64,000 nucleotides of DNA. Source: Methanobrevibacter sp. GTDB taxonomy: Archaea; Methanobacteriota; Methanobacteria; Methanobacteriales; Methanobacteriaceae. The stretch's first letter is position 1. Each line of letters starts with the position of its first letter. Positions 8,935 through 17,922 of the stretch are shown in pieces. The position numbers and the translations under genes were made by a program. The stretch covers positions 24,325 to 88,324 of the forward strand of contig JAFQXD010000046.1 in assembly GCA_017407115.1 (NCBI GenBank). Reading direction: 5' to 3'. The notes below the pieces were generated by a model. It was not told where the DNA came from, did no database searches, and saw only the letters and a list, made by a program, of their open reading frames with translations.

Positions 8935-8958
8935 ATATTTATATATCAATTGTGATAT
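8935..8958 (+). promoter_or_regulatory. Distal promoter with overlapping palindrome
   Basis: ATATTTATATATC is a good TATA box. ATATCA-ATTG-TGATAT (8943-8958) is a perfect inverted repeat that overlaps its 3' edge. A dimeric repressor bound here would block TBP. It lies 280 bases before modA with no gene between. Confidence 0.4.
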
Positions 8959-9127
8959 AATTAGAATTACTAATCATGACATCGAATGTAATTTAAGATA
9001 AAACCAATTTGAAGAGAATATTATCAAATTAAATAGAATATATGTCATTTAAATATATATTATTTTGGTATTATTTCTTTATTTGAAGTTTTAACCAATA
9101 TAAATCGATATTTAATTTCAATGACTC

Positions 9128-9177
9128 CAACTGAAATCAGTTGATGTACATTGGGGTTATTTTCGCTATTTTATATA
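9128..9177 (+). promoter_or_regulatory. modA-proximal promoter: inverted repeat and TATA box
   Basis: CAACTGA-AA-TCAGTTG (9128-9143) is a perfect 7-base-arm inverted repeat. It ends 26 bases upstream of the TATA box TTTATATA (9170-9177), with modA starting at 9238. The position fits an operator or activator site for oxyanion-dependent control. No ModE gene is seen nearby. Confidence 0.45.
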
Positions 9178-9237
9178 GGATAATCTTAATAGTTGTATTT
9201 GATGTCGGATAGTTGTTTATTCTAATGGAGGAAATAA

Positions 9238-10068
9238 ATGAAATCTAAAAAAATATTAATCGTTGCTATTATTACTTTAATAGCAGTTGTTTGTGCAAGT
9301 TCAGTGGTTAGTGCTGGTATTTTTGACTTTTTAGGAGGAAGCGGTTCTTCTAACAACGCTAACTTAACTGGACAAGAAGTAAATTTGGCTGCAGCAGCTA
9401 GTTTAAAAAATGTTTTCGATGATAAATTAATCCCTATGTTTCAAGAAAAATATCCTGGTGTAAAAGTTACTCCTACCTATGCTTCAAGTGGGGATTTACA
9501 ATCTCAAATTGAAAACGGTTTGGAAGCTGACGTATTCATGTCCGCAAGTAATAAACAGATGAATGCATTAGTAAATGAAAGTTTAATCGACAACACTACC
9601 AATCTTCAATTTTTAGAAAATAAGGTTGTTTTAATTGTACCTGCAAACTCATCTTCTAATATCACTTCATTTGATGATTTAGCAAATATGAGTGGTAACA
9701 TCGCTATTGGTGATCCTGAATCTGTACCTGCAGGTCAATATGCTAAAGAAGCATTAACTAACCTTGGTCTTTGGAGTGCTGTTGAACCTAAATTATCTTT
9801 AGGTACTGATGTAACTGCAGTATTAAACCAAGTAGCTCAAGGATCTGCTGAATGTGGTATCGTATATTCCACTGATGCTAATTCCACTGATGATGTTAAA
9901 GTAGTATGTGAAGCTCCAGCAGGGTCTTTAAACACTTCTGTAATTTATCCTGTAGCTTTACTTAAAAATTCAACTGACTCAGATGCTGCAAAAGCATTCA
10001 TGGAGTTCTTACAAACTCCAGAAGCTAAAGATGTATTCGTAGAATATGGATTCACTATTCATGAATAG
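9238..10068 (+). CDS. modA: Molybdate/tungstate ABC transporter substrate-binding protein
   Basis: The 276-residue exported protein has a signal peptide (about 1-25, ending CASSVVSAG). The mature part reads as ModA: VNLAAAASLKNVFDDKLIP (the first oxyanion serine in AASL), YASSGDLQSQIENGLEADVF (second serine loop, near 80-99), then VPAGQYAKEALTNLGLW and QGSAECGIVYSTDA. Molybdate is the usual ligand, but tungstate is equally possible since methanogens use either in formylmethanofuran dehydrogenase. A strong GGAGG site lies 7 bases before the ATG. It heads modABC. Confidence 0.92.
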   Translation: MKSKKILIVAIITLIAVVCASSVVSAGIFDFLGGSGSSNNANLTGQEVNLAAAASLKNVFDDKLIPMFQEKYPGVKVTPTYASSGDLQSQIENGLEADVFMSASNKQMNALVNESLIDNTTNLQFLENKVVLIVPANSSSNITSFDDLANMSGNIAIGDPESVPAGQYAKEALTNLGLWSAVEPKLSLGTDVTAVLNQVAQGSAECGIVYSTDANSTDDVKVVCEAPAGSLNTSVIYPVALLKNSTDSDAAKAFMEFLQTPEAKDVFVEYGFTIHE

Positions 10069-10123
10069 ATATAATATTGTATAAATACATTGAATAAGTT
10101 ATAATATTGAAGGAGATAAAGAC

Positions 10124-10798
10124 ATGATGGATTGGTCCCCAATTTTCATTTCAATGAAAACAGCAAGTTTATCAATTCTAATCACATTTTTCGTTGGTTT
10201 GGTTGTTGCTTGGGGCATTGTAAAAATGAAAAATGATACAATAAAAATTGTACTTGATGGTATTTTCACACTGCCTATTGTACTGCCCCCTACTGTAGTA
10301 GGGTTCTTTTTATTGTATATTTTTGGTGTCAGAGGTCCAATCGGTAGGTTTTTCATAGACTTTTTCACTGTGAAAATAGCATTTTCCTGGTCTGCAACAG
10401 TAATTGCTGCAGTAGTCATGTCTTTTCCTTTAATGTATCGCTCTGCAAGAGGTGCATTTGAGCAGGTTGATTCTAACTTGTTGGATGCTGGCCGTACATT
10501 GGGCATGTCAGAGTGGAAAATTTTCTGGAAAATTTTATTTGCAAATGCATTGCCTGGAATTATCAGTGGTGGAATTCTAGCTTATGCTCGTGGTTTAGGC
10601 GAATTCGGTGCTACTGCTATGCTTGCAGGTAATATCGCCGGACAAACCCGGACACTCCCAATGGCAGTTTATTCAGAAGTAGCTGCAGGTAATATGGGAG
10701 AAGCTTTTAATTATGTTATAGTCATTGTTATCATATCATTTATAGCTATTTTTATTATGGATTATGTTTCTATACGTAAGGAAAAACAATGGAGATAA
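10124..10798 (+). CDS. modB: Molybdate ABC transporter permease
   Basis: The 224-residue protein has about five membrane helices and the EAA loop DAGRTLGMSEWKIFWKIL (about 125-142) followed by PGIISGGILAYARGLGEFGA, typical of ModB. It forms the homodimeric channel for oxyanion delivered by ModA. AAGGAGAT sits just before tandem ATG codons at 10124 and 10127, and either may be used. The gap from modA is 55 bases, and modC follows after 33 bases. Confidence 0.92.
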   Translation: MMDWSPIFISMKTASLSILITFFVGLVVAWGIVKMKNDTIKIVLDGIFTLPIVLPPTVVGFFLLYIFGVRGPIGRFFIDFFTVKIAFSWSATVIAAVVMSFPLMYRSARGAFEQVDSNLLDAGRTLGMSEWKIFWKILFANALPGIISGGILAYARGLGEFGATAMLAGNIAGQTRTLPMAVYSEVAAGNMGEAFNYVIVIVIISFIAIFIMDYVSIRKEKQWR

Positions 10799-10831
10799 AA
10801 TATTAGGTATAGGAATATTATGGGGTAGATT

Positions 10832-11869
10832 ATGAGCAATAAATTTTTAAAAGTAAAAATTCAAAAGGAACTAAAAGAATTTGACTTAAATGTTGATTTT
10901 GAATTGAAAAAAAAGAGATTAGGTATTTTAGGTCCTTCTGGTTGCGGTAAAAGTATGACTTTGAAATCTATTGCAGGTATTGTTACTCCGGACAGTGGTG
11001 TTGTAAGTTTAAGCACTGCTGAAGAAATTGTTTATTTTGATTCTACAAAAAAAATTAATTTAAAACCTCAAAAGCGAAATGTGGGTTACTTGTTTCAGAA
11101 TTATGCTCTCTTTCCCAACATGACCGTTGAAGAAAATGTCGGTTGTGGTTTAACAAAGGATGATGATGAGAAAATTGTATCTGAAATGATTAAACGTTTT
11201 CATTTGGAAGGTTTGGAAAAAAGATATCCTAGGCAATTGTCTGGAGGCCAACAGCAAAGAGTTGCCCTGGCACGTATATTGGCTTATGGTCCGGATGTTA
11301 TATTGTTGGATGAGCCTTTCAGTGCTATGGATACTTTCTTAAAAGAGCAATTGCGTTTAGAACTTATCAATTCTCTAAGTGATTTTGATGGATTTTCGAT
11401 TATGGTTACTCATGATCGTGATGAGGCATTCCAGTTTTGCGATGAGCTAATTGTATTGGATGAAGGTAAAATCATAGCAAAAGGAGATACTTATGATATA
11501 TTTGAAAATCCAAAAAGGGTTCAGGTTGCAAGGCTTACTGGATGTAAAAACATTTCTGAAGTTGAAATTATAGATGACCATCATCTCAAATCTTTAGATT
11601 GGGGAATGGTGTTTGAAGTATCTGAAAAGATTCCGTCCAATATTACTCATATGGGAATAAGGGCTCACGATTTTTCCCCAGCTCAGGAGGATGACGTAAA
11701 TGTGATTGACACAGTTAATTCAACACTATTGGAAATGCCGTTTGAATGGGAAATAACATTGGCAAACGGTTTGTGGTGGAAATGTGACAAGAAGATTGAT
11801 GACCATCAATTTACTATTCCAAAATACATAAAAGTAGATCCAAAAGATATAATCTTATTGGAAGATTAG
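10832..11869 (+). CDS. modC: Molybdate ABC transporter ATP-binding protein
   Basis: The 345-residue ATPase has Walker A GPSGCGKS (34-41), the Q-loop LFQNYALFPNMTVEENV (about 87-103), signature LSGGQQQR (136-143), Walker B VILLDEP (156-162) and H-loop VTHDRDEAF. The C-terminal 110 residues resemble the MOP/TOBE-type oxyanion-sensing region, with weak similarity only. The FPNM-TVEENV and ARILA segments fit ModC/WtpC. It energises ModB. Start ATG follows GGGTAG. Last gene of the operon. Confidence 0.9.
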   Translation: MSNKFLKVKIQKELKEFDLNVDFELKKKRLGILGPSGCGKSMTLKSIAGIVTPDSGVVSLSTAEEIVYFDSTKKINLKPQKRNVGYLFQNYALFPNMTVEENVGCGLTKDDDEKIVSEMIKRFHLEGLEKRYPRQLSGGQQQRVALARILAYGPDVILLDEPFSAMDTFLKEQLRLELINSLSDFDGFSIMVTHDRDEAFQFCDELIVLDEGKIIAKGDTYDIFENPKRVQVARLTGCKNISEVEIIDDHHLKSLDWGMVFEVSEKIPSNITHMGIRAHDFSPAQEDDVNVIDTVNSTLLEMPFEWEITLANGLWWKCDKKIDDHQFTIPKYIKVDPKDIILLED

Positions 11870-12102
11870 TTTAATTTTTAGTGAATTGTCTTCATTGATT
11901 GAGACTCAGTATTCTCATTAACATTATTGATATTTCGGCCGTAATGGACCTATCAGAATATTGAATGTTCGCCTAACAATTTCATTATTTTTACTTAAAC
12001 TTATTAATTTAATTAATCACATTTTTCATTAACTTTGATGTTATGTATTTTTGATTAAATTTTTTATTTGTGATATGCATATCCGAAACCAGATTTGAAA
12101 AG

Positions 12103-12645
12103 TTAACGTTGAAACATGAAGCAAATTTCCTGATGGTTGTCGATAATTCCAATAGCTTCCATATATGAATAGATTATTGTCGGGCCAACAAATTTCATCC
12201 CGCGTTTCTTCAGGTCCTTGGAAATCGCTTTGGATAACTCTGATTCTGTTAAATATTCTGATTTTATGATATTGCCGTTGGTAAATCCCCAAATGTAGTT
12301 ATCAAAACTTCCATATTCCTTTTGAATTTCAATAAAAACCTGCGCATTATTAATGGCGGATGTGATTTTGCCTTTATGGCGTATAATTCCCTCATTGTTT
12401 CTCAATTCCTCAACTTTATCGTCACCATAATTGGCTACTTTAACCACGTCAAAGTCATCAAATGCTTTTTTAAAGTTCTCACGTTTTTTTAAAATAGTAA
12501 TCCAGGAAAGTCCTGCCTGAAATGATTCCAAAACAAGCAATTCAAACAGCTTTCTATCGTCATGGGTTGGTACTCCCCACTCATCATCATGATATTTTAT
12601 GTAAACTTCATCATTTGTTACCCAATTGCATCGTTTTTTGTTCAT
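12103..12645 (-). CDS. tag: DNA-3-methyladenine glycosylase I
   Basis: The 180-residue protein removes 3-methyladenine from alkylated DNA. All TagI features are present: the zinc ligands C6, H19, H171 and C175 with E. coli-like spacing (RCNWV, YHDDEWG, NHQEICF), and the core LFELLVLESFQAGLSWITIL with catalytic-pocket glutamate, followed by RKNFKKAF-like and a GIIRHKGKITSAINNA segment. Length is normal (E. coli Tag, 187). The gene stands alone, divergent from the FUSC-type gene. Confidence 0.93.
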   Translation of the reverse strand: MNKKRCNWVTNDEVYIKYHDDEWGVPTHDDRKLFELLVLESFQAGLSWITILKKRENFKKAFDDFDVVKVANYGDDKVEELRNNEGIIRHKGKITSAINNAQVFIEIQKEYGSFDNYIWGFTNGNIIKSEYLTESELSKAISKDLKKRGMKFVGPTIIYSYMEAIGIIDNHQEICFMFQR

Positions 12646-12711
12646 AGAAATAATTATTATTGCCTTTATTAATATATATTTTTAAGAAAATTTTAATTCA
12701 ATGGAGTTAAT

Positions 12712-14490
12712 ATGAATCAATCCTTAAAACCAAAAATTTTCATGTTCATTTCAATGATCTTTTTTATGGGAATGTATATGATTGTTTTTGGAAGTAAAAA
12801 TGCAGCTATTGGAATAACAATCGCATTGGCCATGTTTATGAATTTAAACAATGATTTGTCCTTTAAGCCAAAAACTTCTTTTATTAAGGTATTATCATTG
12901 CTTCTAATTTTAGGAATAGCTTCTTATTTAAACAATCCTTTAACTATTTGGGGATGTATTTTAACATTCATTGTCGTGTTCGGAACCACATTCACTTCAT
13001 ATAACCTATTTGGATCTCATGTCTATATGCCCTATTTAATGTGTTATTTTATGATGATTGGAATTCCGATTACACAAGAACTATTGCCGTCAAGAATTTT
13101 ATCTTTAGTTTTTGGAGCTGTTTTCATTGTGGGAGCAAATATTCTAGTCAATAAGAAAAAGGATTATAAATTATCAAAAGCAACTATAACAAATTTGATT
13201 GATGAGTTGAATAATGCGATAGATTTAAAATTGGATGGAAAAAAAGTTTCTACTGATAGTTTTAAAATAACAAATGAATTTTATAAAAGCATATTCAATA
13301 AGTTGGAATATAAGTATTTCCCAACAAAAAACCAACAAACTATTTTAAATATAGTGAAATCATTTCAATACATTGGCATTGTCATTGCTAACAGTGAGTT
13401 AACTGATAATGAATTAGAATACACAAAAGAGATGTTATCTAAGATTAGAGATATTGATCCTAGCGATATTTTTGAAGGGATTGAATTAGAAAGTAAGGAA
13501 ATGGTGATTATTTTATTGAATTTGGAAATTCTTGCAAATGAAGTCAAAAAGGATTTAAGCGATGAGAAAATGCTTCCGGATAGGCAAACAGTATTGTCTT
13601 TAATAAAACCTATAATTAAAAAAGAATTCAGTTTCAAATCTCCTAAATTTATTTTTGCATTTAAAATGGCTTTTATTTTATTTATTTGGCAAGTTTTGAC
13701 ATTAATATTCAATTTACCATTTACAAAATGGTTATATTTCATCACTCTTCCATTAATGATGCCTTATATTAATGATTTGGCAGATGTTGCAAAGGCACGT
13801 ATTAACGGAACATTTGTTGGCGCTTTCTTATTTGCAATTATACTGATCATGCTGCCTCATATTCCAATATCTCCAAAAATAATTTTGGTTATTTTGATGA
13901 TAATATGTATGTTGGTAATGGTAATCAAACTTGAAGATAAATTCATCATGACAATTGCCACAACAATGATATCTGTTATGACTGCATTGATGTATATCGA
14001 ACCTCCACAGGCTATTGAGTTAAAAATATTATGGGTTGTGGTGGGAGTAGTTGTTGTGTCATTATTCAACTTTAAATTCTTACCGTATTCAGTTGAAATT
14101 GAAACGAAAAATAATCTCAAAGCATGTTGTGAGTTAAATAATGAATCAATTAAATTAATAAAAGAGAAATGTCATGGTGGAAAATCCGATAAGAAATCCA
14201 CTTTGCTTGTTGTAAGCAATATTGTTCGTGAAAATATTGAGGTGACAGATGAAAATAAAGAGGTATATGATTTGCAGATTAAAATTACAGATATTTCTAA
14301 TTTTATTTTAAATTATATTGATATCTATTCTCTATCAGATAATTTAAAGAATAATTTAATAAGTATCATTGACAAAGAGAGTAATGTTGATGATAAACTA
14401 GATGTTAAAGACAAGGTAATCGCATATTCTACTTATTTTGTTAAAAAACTATATGAAAATGAAAAAGCTATTATGAGGGATTTAAAATGA
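12712..14490 (+). CDS. FUSC/aromatic-acid-exporter-like membrane protein
   Basis: The 592-residue protein has the two-block layout of fusaric-acid-resistance and p-hydroxybenzoate-efflux-like proteins: about six hydrophobic helices in residues 8-145, a cytoplasmic helical region (about 150-310), and a second block of about six helices (about 315-465). A cytoplasmic tail of 125 residues follows. The second block begins FAFKMAFILFIWQVLTL with W-L-YFITLPLMMPYINDLADVAKAR. The substrate is unknown; such proteins export organic acids or lie in cell-envelope pathways. Its end overlaps the aldo-keto reductase start by 4 bases, so they are co-translated. Confidence 0.7.
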   Translation: MNQSLKPKIFMFISMIFFMGMYMIVFGSKNAAIGITIALAMFMNLNNDLSFKPKTSFIKVLSLLLILGIASYLNNPLTIWGCILTFIVVFGTTFTSYNLFGSHVYMPYLMCYFMMIGIPITQELLPSRILSLVFGAVFIVGANILVNKKKDYKLSKATITNLIDELNNAIDLKLDGKKVSTDSFKITNEFYKSIFNKLEYKYFPTKNQQTILNIVKSFQYIGIVIANSELTDNELEYTKEMLSKIRDIDPSDIFEGIELESKEMVIILLNLEILANEVKKDLSDEKMLPDRQTVLSLIKPIIKKEFSFKSPKFIFAFKMAFILFIWQVLTLIFNLPFTKWLYFITLPLMMPYINDLADVAKARINGTFVGAFLFAIILIMLPHIPISPKIILVILMIICMLVMVIKLEDKFIMTIATTMISVMTALMYIEPPQAIELKILWVVVGVVVVSLFNFKFLPYSVEIETKNNLKACCELNNESIKLIKEKCHGGKSDKKSTLLVVSNIVRENIEVTDENKEVYDLQIKITDISNFILNYIDIYSLSDNLKNNLISIIDKESNVDDKLDVKDKVIAYSTYFVKKLYENEKAIMRDLK

Positions 14491-15629
14491 AGACTTTAGG
14501 CATGGGGATGATGAGACTACCTCTCATCGATGAAAACGACTTTAAAAGTGTTGATTATGAGCAAGTAAATCAAATGGTTGATATGTATATGGATGCGGGC
14601 TTCAACTACTTTGATACAGCATACATCTATCATGACGGGATTGGTGAACAGGCATTTAAAAAATGTGTAGTTGACAGATATCCTCGTGATTCTTTTAAAA
14701 TAGCAACAAAATTGCCGTTGTTTGTAATTACTGAAGAATCACAACTGGAACCAATATTCAAGGAACAGCTTAGTAATTGTGGTGTCGATTACTTTGATTA
14801 TTACTTATTGCACAATGTAAGTGGATATACTGAAGCAGCCTGGAAAAATGTGGATTTGTATTCATTTATTCAAAAGAAAAAAGAAGAGGGATATATTAAA
14901 CACATTGGCTTATCCACTCACGGGAATGCAGAATTTTTAGAAGAAATTCTATTTGAACATCCTGAATTGGAATTTGTATTATTGCAGATAAATTATCTTG
15001 ACTGGGAAGATGAAGGAATTGAATCTAGGAAATGTTTAGAGGTTGCAAGAAAATATGATAAACAAGTAATGATTATGGAACCATATAAGGGAGGATTTTT
15101 AGCCGATGTTCCTGAAGAGGCAGAAAAAATTATGAAAAAATATAATCCAGATAAATCTGTCGTTTCATGGGCAATGAGATTTGTAGCTAACCTTGATGAT
15201 GTTTGTGTTGTTTTGACAGGTGCAAGCAGTTTGGAACAGCTTGAAAACAACATTGAGGAATTTAAAAATGCAGATCCATTAAATGATGAAGAACTAAAAA
15301 TCCTTGAGGAAGTTTCAGAAATAATTAATAGCAATATCACTGTCGACTGCACTAAATGCAGATATTGTGTTGATTCTTGTTCTGAAGATATTGACATTGC
15401 TAAACTATTCGATTTATACAATAAACATAAGATTTTAGGTCGTGATGACTGGTCACAACCTGGAAATGCATATTTGAATTATTCAAAGCTTCCTGATGTG
15501 GGAATAGCTTCCGATTGTATAGAATGTGAAGTTTGTCTTGAAGAATGCCCTCAGCAAATCAACATTCCTGAAGTTTTAAAGGATGTTGCCAAAACATTTG
15601 AAACTGAAATCTATGGATTTAATGATTAA
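14487..15629 (+). CDS. Aldo/keto reductase with C-terminal ferredoxin-like Fe-S sites
   Basis: The 380-residue protein has an aldo-keto reductase barrel (about 1-275) with the family's FNYFDTAYIYHDG (catalytic tyrosine), KIATKLP (lysine) and YLLHNV histidine position. The tail carries two cysteine clusters, CTKCRYCVDSC (about 288-298) and CIECEVCLEECP (about 344-355), typical of the 4Fe-4S aldo/keto reductase group. It probably uses ferredoxin-type electrons or a flavin rather than only NAD(P)H; the substrate is unknown. ATG overlaps the TGA of the upstream membrane protein, so the two may act on one compound. Confidence 0.85.
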   Translation: MKTLGMGMMRLPLIDENDFKSVDYEQVNQMVDMYMDAGFNYFDTAYIYHDGIGEQAFKKCVVDRYPRDSFKIATKLPLFVITEESQLEPIFKEQLSNCGVDYFDYYLLHNVSGYTEAAWKNVDLYSFIQKKKEEGYIKHIGLSTHGNAEFLEEILFEHPELEFVLLQINYLDWEDEGIESRKCLEVARKYDKQVMIMEPYKGGFLADVPEEAEKIMKKYNPDKSVVSWAMRFVANLDDVCVVLTGASSLEQLENNIEEFKNADPLNDEELKILEEVSEIINSNITVDCTKCRYCVDSCSEDIDIAKLFDLYNKHKILGRDDWSQPGNAYLNYSKLPDVGIASDCIECEVCLEECPQQINIPEVLKDVAKTFETEIYGFND

Positions 15630-15722
15630 TCCATAATATTTTATTTTTTTTAAAATCAAAGCAAATTTTTAATAATCATTAGAATTATATTTATAAATAG
15701 TTAATTTATTGAAGGTTTTAAA

Positions 15723-16073
15723 ATGATACCTGGTATGAATAAAAAACAAATGAAACAGATGGAAAGGCAAATGAAAAAAATGGGTATGAAAATGGAAGAC
15801 CTTGATGGTGCTCGTGAAGTCATTATCCGTTTTGATGATAAGGAATTAATTATTGATAACCCTAATGTAAGTCTTATGAATGTGATGGGCCAAGAAACCT
15901 ATCAGATTGAAGGTAAAGCCCGTGAAGTAGAACTGGAATATGAAGTTGAAATTCCTGATGAAGATGTTGAAATGGTAGCAAACAGCGCAAATGTCTCTGA
16001 AGATGAAGCAAGAGCAGCACTTGAAGAATGCAAAGGTGATTTGGCAGAAGCTATCATGAAATTAAATCAATAG
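15723..16073 (+). CDS. nac: Nascent polypeptide-associated complex protein (archaeal NAC)
   Basis: The 116-residue protein matches archaeal NAC. A Met-rich N-terminal helix (MIPGMNKKQMKQMERQMKKM) is followed by the NAC beta-domain (about 28-75, IRFDDKELIIDNPNVSLMNV) and a C-terminal UBA domain (about 80-114, VEMVANSANVSEDEARAALE). It forms a homodimer that binds emerging chains at the ribosomal exit tunnel. It has its own upstream AT-rich promoter region, and the metallophosphoesterase gene begins only 5 bases after its stop. Confidence 0.95.
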   Translation: MIPGMNKKQMKQMERQMKKMGMKMEDLDGAREVIIRFDDKELIIDNPNVSLMNVMGQETYQIEGKAREVELEYEVEIPDEDVEMVANSANVSEDEARAALEECKGDLAEAIMKLNQ

Positions 16074-16078
16074 ATAAA

Positions 16079-16822
16079 ATGACAGTTATTGCACATATTT
16101 CTGATTTGCATGTAAGCAAAGCAGATTTTGATGAAGACATATTCATGCAGGCCGTAACAGAAATTAACGAGTTGCGTCCCGACATGATAATATTGACTGG
16201 AGATATAACAAACAACGGTTATTATGCTGAATTCAAACAGGCAACTAGATATTTGGGCATGTTTGAAGCGCCATTGTTTGCGGTTCCAGGCAACCATGAT
16301 TCACGTAATCTGGGATATGAGTCTTTTGAAGAGCTGATAGGTGAGAGAAGCTGGAAATTAACTTTGGAAGATGAGTTCACAGTAATCGGATTGGATAGCA
16401 GTTCTCCAGATGAAAGCAGGGGTCATGTTGGAACACCTCAGCATATGTGGCTGGAACATCAATTGGACGAATGTGTAATAAATAATAAGTTTTCTATTGT
16501 AGCTCTGCATCATCATGTCATTTCAATTCCTCAAACAGGAAGGGAGCGCAATGTTTTATCTGATGCTGGAGATATTTTAAAGACTTTAACAACTCATGAA
16601 GTGGATTTGATACTGTCTGGACACAAGCATGTTCCAAACATTTGGAGAATAAATGATTCAATTGTTGTTAATGCAGGTTCACTATCCTCATGTAAGTTAA
16701 GAGGCAAAATCAAGAATTCTTATAATGTTTATCAAATCACAGACAGTGAAATTGAGATTTTCCTCAAAACTGTCGGCGGTGAAAAATTTTTATTTGGAAA
16801 ATATCCTCGCAATACCATATAA
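16079..16822 (+). CDS. Metallophosphoesterase, Icc/cAMP-phosphodiesterase-like
   Basis: The 247-residue protein carries all calcineurin-type metal motifs: IAHISDLHV (D9, H11), LTGDITNNGY (about 39-48), VPGNHDS (about 72-78), LHHHVISIP (about 141-149) and LSGHKHVPN (about 179-187). The overall pattern and size match the class III cyclic-nucleotide phosphodiesterase (Icc/CpdA) group. It may hydrolyse a cyclic mononucleotide or another phosphodiester. It starts 5 bases after NAC, and the NYN ribonuclease and GGDD palm-domain genes follow on the same strand, which makes a link to cyclic-nucleotide turnover worth testing. Confidence 0.8.
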   Translation: MTVIAHISDLHVSKADFDEDIFMQAVTEINELRPDMIILTGDITNNGYYAEFKQATRYLGMFEAPLFAVPGNHDSRNLGYESFEELIGERSWKLTLEDEFTVIGLDSSSPDESRGHVGTPQHMWLEHQLDECVINNKFSIVALHHHVISIPQTGRERNVLSDAGDILKTLTTHEVDLILSGHKHVPNIWRINDSIVVNAGSLSSCKLRGKIKNSYNVYQITDSEIEIFLKTVGGEKFLFGKYPRNTI

Positions 16823-16896
16823 ATTAAGTTTAAATATTAATAAAATAAATATACTATACTGAATTAAAAATTATATATTGTTAGTTAGGTGATATT

Positions 16897-17922
16897 ATGA
16901 AAGTTGTCGTTGATGCTTCTAATGTAGCTTATAATGTTAAAAATGAAAATGGCGAGCCACAAATGGCTAATATTGTCGCTGCTGTTAAAGCATTAGAAGA
17001 AAGTGAAGATGAATTTGTAATTATCGCAGACGCATCACTTCGTCATGATATTGATGATAAGCAGAAATATTTGAGATTGCTGGAAAGTGAAAACGTGGAA
17101 GAGGTTCCGGCAGGCAATGATGCGGATCATTTCATTCTTGATATTGCTACTAGTGAAAAAGCTAAAATATTATCTAATGATAAGTTCAGAGATTATGCTG
17201 CTGAATTCAGAAATATTTCTTCAATGAGGATTCCATTTGTTATTGATAATGGTAGGTTGACCTTTGGAAAACCTAATAGACCTAAAAAGGATAAGAATAT
17301 CCTTCAAAATATATGTGATGAAATTATCAAGGAACTGAACTTCAAAAAATGGGAAATCTATACTGGTAAGGAAGGATTGGAGATTTCTCCATTGAATATT
17401 GCAAAACAGGCCATTATTCGTATTGATAATGAAAACAATGCTGAATCCAAACTTGAGAACATCTTCTCAAAAATACCTATGTTTAATAAGATTGTGGAAA
17501 TGGTTGATGATGTTGAAATCGCAGCTCCTTACGTTATTTTCGTATTGGTTCATCCTAAAGATTATAAACTTGCAGTTAAAAATGCAGGAAACATTTCAGT
17601 TACTATTGCAGATAGATTAGGACTTGAGAAAAAACCTTTAATTGCCGTTCGTAATGATTTGTTCACAAAACCTGGCAATTTTGAATTGAATATATTGCTT
17701 GCAGATGAGGTAACTGAAAATGCGCCATATAATATTTTGGTTCGCGTAAGTGAACATGATGAAGTGTTCATCAAAAGGAACTCAAGAAATATTGCAAGCA
17801 CTATCGCAGGCAGACTCGGATCATGGAAGTTTCCATTCGTATCAGTTAAACCGGACATGCTTTTAGAAAAACCTGGAGATTTTGAAATAGTCCTTGAGAA
17901 GGGAGATGCTTTCGATGACTAG
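16897..17922 (+). CDS. NYN/PIN-like ribonuclease with duplicated C-terminal domain
   Basis: The 341-residue protein opens with a Zc3h12a-type NYN nuclease domain (about 1-130). Metal-binding aspartates can be placed in VVVDASNVAY, IADAS, GNDADHFIL and ILSNDKFRDY. The rest holds two homologous units of about 60-70 residues, PYVIFVLVHPKDYKLAVKNA onward (about 209-270) and PYNILVRVSEHDEVFIKRNS onward (about 277-335). Both end in a (K)KPGxFExxL motif. The units may bind RNA or a ligand. Its stop codon overlaps the ATG of the palm-domain gene, so the two are co-translated. A GGTGATATT site precedes the ATG. Confidence 0.75.
   Translation: MKVVVDASNVAYNVKNENGEPQMANIVAAVKALEESEDEFVIIADASLRHDIDDKQKYLRLLESENVEEVPAGNDADHFILDIATSEKAKILSNDKFRDYAAEFRNISSMRIPFVIDNGRLTFGKPNRPKKDKNILQNICDEIIKELNFKKWEIYTGKEGLEISPLNIAKQAIIRIDNENNAESKLENIFSKIPMFNKIVEMVDDVEIAAPYVIFVLVHPKDYKLAVKNAGNISVTIADRLGLEKKPLIAVRNDLFTKPGNFELNILLADEVTENAPYNILVRVSEHDEVFIKRNSRNIASTIAGRLGSWKFPFVSVKPDMLLEKPGDFEIVLEKGDAFDD

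Larger units (their letters stand above)
8754..9237. other. 484-base intergenic region upstream of modA
   Basis: No convincing gene is seen. The region holds the inverted repeat at 8778-8850, a TATA box fused to a palindrome at 8935-8958, a second palindrome at 9128-9143 and a second TATA box at 9170-9177. Two start sites, one giving a leader of about 260 bases, are possible for modABC. Confidence 0.5.

Noticed and set aside
12041..12292. Second protein overlapping the tag gene
   Set aside because: It is an out-of-frame shadow of tag; tag has all zinc ligands.
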